Below are positions 58,238-64,000 of a DNA stretch of 64,000 nt, in pieces. Positions within the stretch are counted from its first letter, which is position 1. Each line of letters opens with the position of its first letter. Source of the DNA: Ianthella basta (Eukaryota > Porifera > Demospongiae > Verongiida > Ianthellidae); NCBI GenBank assembly GCA_964019415.1, contig OZ025889.1, positions 124,001 to 188,000 of the forward strand, written 5' to 3'. The notes under the pieces are model-generated. The model was not told the origin of the DNA. It saw nothing but the letters and a program-made list of their open reading frames with translations, and did no database searches. A program made the position numbers and the translations under genes.

Positions 58238-60287
58238 ATGCCGAAGGAGAAACACAAGAAGCACTCCAAGTCCAGAGCGGAGAAGGAAGGTACGCCCGTT
58301 AACCAGCAGTCAGCAGAGGCAGCAATGTTTGCAGTAGTAGCCGTGTTGTGTGCGTGCAGCGAGCTAGCCCGCCACTTTGTCCTCCGCATCCTGTCGTTGT
58401 TGTCGTTGTCTGCAGATGTAGCTGCTGCGGAAACTGCACACCCTGATGAGGAGGTGAGTACACACATTGCCATGGCAACGTATGTCCCGCCCACTTTGAG
58501 GCTGTATGGTACGGACTTGACCTTGTCGTAGGCTGACCCATATGTGATCAAGCCAACTTCAGTCACGCCCCCTCTAAACACCTCGGAGTGGCCCCTCCTC
58601 CTCAAGGTAAACAGCTGATGGTGAATGTGACCCCACCTCCATCACTGCCTGCCCCACCCACCCACTACAGAACTTTGACAAAATGGTAGTTCGCACGGGT
58701 CACTTTGTCCCCCTGACGACGGGCTGCACACCTCTTAAGAGGCCCATTGAGGAGTACGTGCGCAGTGGAGTGATCAACTTGGACAAGCCCGCCAACCCCT
58801 CCTCCCACGAGGTGGTTGCTTGGATACGGCGCATCCTGCGTGTGGAGAAGACGGGGCACAGTGGTACACTGGACCCCAAGGTCACCGGATGCCTCATTGT
58901 GTGCATTGAGCGGGCAACCCGATTGGTCAAGTCACAGCAGGGGGCGGGGAAAGAGTACGTGGGCGTGCTCCGTCTTCATGACGCCATTGAGAGTGAAGCC
59001 AAACTGGCCAAGGTGGGGGTGGGGCGCTGTGCGTGTTTCCTAGCAACCTGTCGTAGTCTGTCCATGGTCTGTGTCCATCCCTGCTGCAGACCCTGGAGAC
59101 CTTGACCGGAGCCTTGTTCCAGCGCCCACCGCTCATTGCAGCTGTCAAGCGCCAACTTCGCATCAGGACCATCTACGAGAGCAAGGTGGTTGAGTATGAC
59201 CCCAAGAGGCACATGGGTGAGCGCACTAGCCCACCTTACTGCAGTCACCACTCCCCACTCCACTGCATGCACACACCCTACACACCCACCCTTGACCCTG
59301 CCCTCTCCACCACAGCTGTGTTCTGGGTGAGCTGTGAGGCTGGTACGTACATCCGCACCCTGTGTGTACACATGGGACTGCTGCTGGGGGTGGGCGGGCA
59401 CATGCAGGAGCTGAGGAGGGTGCGCTCCGGGATACTGTCTGAGCAGGTCAGTATTGGGCAGGGTGGGATGGGAGGTGGAGGTGAGGGGGGAAGTTGGAGT
59501 GAAGTGACTGTTGGTTATCCCTGTAGGATGACATGACAACAATGCATGATGTGCTGGACGCCCAGTGGACCCTGGACAACACCAAGGACGGTGGGTGTGC
59601 TGTGTGTGTGAGGTGAGGGGTGTGTAGTGTGTAGAGGGTAATACCAAACACCCATCAGGCGTTGCACTGTACTGTGGTAAGTCGTGTTTGTTGTGTGCAG
59701 AGTCCTACATGCGTCGTGTGGTCAAACCACTGGAGACATTGCTGGTCAATCATAAGAGGATTGTCATGAAGGACAGTGCTGTGAGTGAAGAGGATGGTAC
59801 ACCAAGCAGTGGGAGGGGCTAGCACGCATTGCAGTGGGAGGGGCTAGCACGCATTGCAGTGGGAGGGGCTAGCACGCATTGCAGTGGGAGGGGCTAGCAC
59901 GCATTGCAGTGGGAGGGGCTAGCACGCATTGCAGTGGGAGGGGCTAGCACGCATTGCAGTGGGAGGGGCTAGCACGCATTGCAGTGGGAGGGGCTAGCAC
60001 GCATTGCAGTGGGAGGGGCTAGCACGCATTGCAGTGGGAGGGGCTAGCACACCATGCAGTGGGAGGGGCTAGCACACATTGCAGTGGGAGGGGCTAGCAC
60101 GCATTGCAGTGGGAGGGGCTAGCACACCATGCAAGCTAATGGCCATGCTCTGTCCTGTGTTGTCAGGTTAATGCCATCTGCTATGGAGCCAAGGTGCTGC
60201 TGCCGGGGGTGCTCAGATTTGATCCTGGGATAGAGGTCAACACAGAGGTGGTTATCATGACAACCAAGGGGGAGGCAATTGCACTAG
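58238..60287 (+). CDS. DKC1: Dyskerin pseudouridine synthase (partial, continues beyond window)
   Basis: Catalytic subunit of H/ACA ribonucleoproteins; makes pseudouridine in rRNA and snRNA. Nine exons are visible (58238-58289, 58416-58453, 58532-58606, 58671-59012, 59090-59216, 59316-59446, 59527-59590, 59701-59780, 60167-60287), giving 343 codons in frame. A lysine-rich start ([11 protein letters not shown]) is followed by the DKCLD segment. The TruB catalytic domain has [14 protein letters not shown] (Asp123), and [13 protein letters not shown] is also conserved. The PUA domain begins at [14 protein letters not shown] and is cut after GEAIAL by the intron 9 donor. The remaining PUA and basic tail (about 150 residues in relatives) must lie beyond 64000, because intron 9 is a minisatellite to the window end. 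Confidence 0.96.
59806..60133. repeat. 25-bp minisatellite in dyskerin intron 8
   Basis: About 13 units of GCAGTGGGAGGGGCTAGCAC followed by GCATT, starting about 25 bases after the donor at 59781. Confidence 0.96.
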
Positions 60288-60307
60288 GTAGGGAGCCTGT
60301 GTACAAG

Positions 60308-63300
60308 TGTGTCCGCTACTGGTCCAGTGGGAGGTGTGTCCACTGCTGGTCCAGTGGGAGGTGTGTCTGCTACTGGTCCAGTGGGAGGTGTGTCCACTGC
60401 TGGTCCAGTGGGAGGTGTGTCTGCTACTGGTCCAGTGGGAGGTGTGTCCGCTACTGGTCCAGTGGGAGGTGTGTCCACTACTGGTCCAGTGGGAGGTGTG
60501 TCTGCTACTGGTCCAGTGGGAGGTGTGTCTGCTACTGGTCCAGTGGGAGGTGTGTCCACTGCTGGTCCAGTGGGAGGTGTGTCCGCTACTGGTCCAGTGG
60601 GAGGTGTGTCCACTGCTGGTCCAGTGGGAGGTGTGTCTGCTACTGGTCCAGTGGGAGGTGTGTCCACTGCTGGTCCAGTGGGAGGTGTGTCTGCTACTGG
60701 TCCAGTGGGAGGTGTGTCCACTACTGGTCCAGTGGGAGGTGTGTCCACTACTGGTCCAGTGGGAGGTGTGTCCACTACTGGTCCAGTGGGAGGTGTGTCC
60801 ACTGCTGGTCCAGTGGGAGGTGTGTCCACTGCTGGTCCAGTGGGAGGTGTGTCTGCTACTGGTCCAGTGGGAGGTGTGTCCACTGCTGGTCCAGTGGGAG
60901 GTGTGTCTGCTACTGGTCCAGTGGGAGGTGTGTCCACTACTGGTCCAGTGGGAGGTGTGTCCACTACTGGTCCAGTGGGAGGTGTGTCCACTACTGGTCC
61001 AGTGGGAGGTGTGTCCACTGCTGGTCCAGTGGGAGGTGTGTCCACTGCTGGTCCAGTGGGAGGTGTGTCCACTGCTGGTCCAGTGGGAGGTGTGTCTGCT
61101 ACTGGTCCAGTGGGAGGTGTGTCCACTGCTGGTCCAGTGGGAGGTGTGTCCACTGCTGGTCCAGTGGGAGGTGTGTCCACTGCTGGTCCAGTGGGAGGTG
61201 TGTCCGCTACTGGTCCAGTGGGAGGTGTGTCCACTACTGGTCCAGTGGGAGGTGTGTCCACTGCTGGTCCAGTGGGAGGTGTGTCCACTGCTGGTCCAGT
61301 GGGAGGTGTGTCCACTACTGGTCCAGTGGGAGGTGTGTCCACTGCTGGTCCAGTGGGAGGTGTGTCCACTGCTGGTCCAGTGGGAGGTGTGTCCGCTACT
61401 GGTCCAGTGGGAGGTGTGTCCACTGCTGGTCCAGTGGGAGGTGTGTCCACTGCTGGTCCAGTGGGAGGTGTGTCCGCTACTGGTCCAATGGGAGGTGTGT
61501 CCACTGCTGGTCCAGTGGGAGGTGTGTCCGCTACTGGTCCAGTGGGAGGTGTGTCCGCTGCTGGTCCAGTGGGAGGTGTGTCTGCTACTGGTCCAGTGGG
61601 AGGTGTGTCCGCTACTGGTCCAGTGGGAGGTGTGTCCGCTGCTGGTCCAGTGGGAGGTGTGTCCGCTGCTGGTCCAGTGGGAGGTGTGTCCGCTACTGGT
61701 CCAGTGGGAGGTGTGTCCACTGCTGGTCCAGTGGGAGGTGTGTCCGCTACTGGTCCAGTGGGAGGTGTGTTTGCTACTGGTCCAGTGGGAGGTGTGTCCA
61801 CTACTGGTCCAGTGGGAGGTGTGTCTGCTACTGGTCCAGTGGGAGGTGTGTCCACTGCTGGTCCAGTGGGAGGTGTGTCCACTACTGGTCCAGTGGGAGG
61901 TGTGTTTGCTACTGGTCCAGTGGGAGGTGTGTCCACTACTGGTCCAGTGGGATGTGTGTTTGCTACTGGTCCAGTGGGAGGTGTGTCCACTGCTGGTCCA
62001 GTGGGAGGTGTGTCCACTACTGGTCCAGTGGGAGGTGTGTCCGCTACTGGTCCAGTGGGAGGTGTGTCCACTGCTGGTCCAGTGGGAGGTGTGTCCACTG
62101 CTGGTCCAGTGGGAGGTGTGTCCACTACTGGTCCAATGGGAGGTGTGTCCACTGCTGGTCCAGTGGGAGGTGTGTCCGCTACTGGTCCAGTGGGAGGTGT
62201 GTCCGCTGCTGGTCCAGTGGGAGGTGTGTCTGCTACTGGTCCAGTGGGAGGTGTGTCCGCTACTGGTCCAGTGGGAGGTGTGTTTGCTACTGGTCCAGTG
62301 GGAGGTGTGTCCACTACTGGTCCAGTGGGAGGTGTGTCTGCTACTGGTCCAGTGGGAGGTGTGTCCACTGCTGGTCCAGTGGGAGGTGTGTCCACTACTG
62401 GTCCAGTGGGAGGTGTGTCTGCTACTGGTCCAGTGGGAGGTGTGTTTGCTACTGGTCCAGTGGGAGGTGTGTCCACTACTGGTCCAGTGGGATGTGTGTT
62501 TGCTACTGGTCCAGTGGGAGGTGTGTCCACTGCTGGTCCAGTGGGAGGTGTGTCCACTACTGGTCCAGTGGGAGGTGTGTCCGCTACTGGTCCAGTGGGA
62601 GGTGTGTCCACTGCTGGTCCAGTGGGAGGTGTGTCCGCTACTGGTCCAGTGGGAGGTGTGTCCACTGCTGGTCCAATGGGAGGTGTGTCCACTACTGGTC
62701 CAGTGGGAGGTGTGTCCACTGCTGGTCCAGTGGGAGGTGTGTCCACTACTGGTCCAGTGGGAGGTGTGTCTGCTACTGGTCCAGTGGGAGGTGTGTCCAC
62801 TGCTGGTCCAGTGGGAGGTGTGTCTGCTACTGGTCCAGTGGGAGGTGTGTCCACTACTGGTCCAGTGGGAGGTGTGTCCACTACTGGTCCAGTGGGAGGT
62901 GTGTCCACTACTGGTCCAGTGGGAGGTGTGTCCACTGCTGGTCCAGTGGGAGGTGTGTCCACTGCTGGTCCAGTGGGAGGTGTGTCCACTGCTGGTCCAG
63001 TGGGAGGTGTGTCTGCTACTGGTCCAGTGGGAGGTGTGTCCACTGCTGGTCCAGTGGGAGGTGTGTCCACTGCTGGTCCAGTGGGAGGTGTGTCCACTGC
63101 TGGTCCAGTGGGAGGTGTGTCCGCTACTGGTCCAGTGGGAGGTGTGTCCACTACTGGTCCAGTGGGAGGTGTGTCCACTGCTGGTCCAGTGGGAGGTGTG
63201 TCCACTGCTGGTCCAGTGGGAGGTGTGTCCACTACTGGTCCAGTGGGAGGTGTGTCCACTGCTGGTCCAGTGGGAGGTGTGTCCACTGCTGGTCCAGTGG

Positions 63301-64000
63301 GAGGTGTGTCCGCTGCTGGTCCAGTGGGAGGTGTGTCTGCTACTGGTCCAGTGGGAGGTGTGTCCGCTACTGGTCCAGTGGGAGGTGTGTTTGCTACTGG
63401 TCCAGTGGGAGGTGTGTCCACTACTGGTCCAGTGGGAGGTGTGTCCACTACTGGTCCAGTGGGAGGTGTGTCTGCTACTGGTCCAGTGGGAGGTGTGTCC
63501 ACTGCTGGTCCAGTGGGAGGTGTGTCCACTACTGGTCCAGTGGGAGGTGTGTTTGCTACTGGTCCAGTGGGAGGTGTGTCCACTACTGGTCCAGTGGGAT
63601 GTGTGTTTGCTACTGGTCCAGTGGGAGGTGTGTCCACTGCTGGTCCAGTGGGAGGTGTGTCCACTACTGGTCCAGTGGGAGGTGTGTCCGCTACTGGTCC
63701 AGTGGGAGGTGTGTCCACTGCTGGTCCAGTGGGAGGTGTGTCCGCTACTGGTCCAGTGGGAGGTGTGTCCACTGCTGGTCCAATGGGAGGTGTGTCCACT
63801 ACTGGTCCAGTGGGAGGTGTGTCCACTGCTGGTCCAGTGGGAGGTGTGTCCACTACTGGTCCAGTGGGAGGTGTGTCCGCTACTGGTCCAGTGGGAGGTG
63901 TGTCCGCTACTGGTCCAGTGGGAGGTGTGTCCACTGCTGGTCCAGTGGGAGGTGTGTCCGCTACTGGTCCAGTGGGAGGTGTGTCCGCTACTGGTCCAGT
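60308..64000. repeat. 27-bp minisatellite in dyskerin intron 9
   Basis: About 137 units of CTACTGGTCCAGTGGGAGGT followed by GTGTCCG, alternating with CTGCTGG and TCCA variants. The array starts about 20 bases after the donor at 60288 and continues past the window end. Rare variants recur in blocks: GGGATGTGTGTTTGC occurs at 61950, 62490 and 63597, spaced by 540 and 1107 bp (20 and 41 units), so segments were duplicated. The unit is a multiple of three and has no stop on either strand. This produces a 1216-codon minus ORF of a nine-residue DTPPTGPVA repeat. Confidence 0.97.

Noticed and set aside
60284..63934. 1216-codon minus-strand ORF of a DTPPTGPVA repeat
   Set aside because: It is produced by a 27-bp repeat unit with no stop codon on either strand. 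It has no ATG start and lies in the intron of dyskerin.

Overview
The window is animal nuclear DNA. Its genes are densely packed and rich in short introns, and every intron checked has GT-AG ends. The gene set (nine-FN3 FNDC3, misshapen-class Ste20 kinase with a CNH domain, PRKX-type kinase, UCP5-type carrier, ATG3, dyskerin) is metazoan. Intergenic gaps of about 140-480 bp, small introns and very abundant minisatellites suggest an early-branching animal, most likely a sponge. That placement is inference; no marker in the window fixes the species.

Layout. 1-11070 is a 35-bp satellite with nested higher-order duplications. 11071-23559 is a giant imperfect inverted repeat built from two decamer satellites (TCTTGTCTCA-type and GGAGACCAGC-type). 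Its right arm carries a short filler containing TTAGGGTTAGGG. 23560-26600 is a 21-bp satellite that decays at its right edge. 26600-30130 is a low-gene zone with decayed minus-strand fragments (PARP-like, KAT8/MOF-like), a doubtful small secreted ORF, a tRNA-like SINE head and a 73-bp hAT-like MITE.

From 30134 eight genes follow: glutathione reductase (+), MINK/TNIK/MAP4K4-type kinase (+), SLC25A14/30-type mitochondrial carrier (-), ATG3 (+), FNDC3 (+), PRKX-type kinase (+), ribosomal protein L8 (-) and dyskerin (+, running off the right end into a 3.7-kb intronic minisatellite). Seven gene models are complete and splice in frame throughout (GSR 456 aa, kinase 817, carrier 289, ATG3 320, FNDC3 977, PRKX 358, RPL8 256).

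The neighbours do not form one pathway. Carrier/ATG3 and RPL8/dyskerin are head-to-head pairs with CACGTG E-boxes between them. RPL8 and dyskerin both serve ribosome production.

The most unusual pattern is that nearly every intronic minisatellite here starts at, or even overlaps, the 5' splice site of its intron. CCCCT-type pyrimidine arrays instead sit against 3' splice sites. In two cases the repeat unit contains the exon-intron junction itself, so the array is a row of duplicated splice donors.
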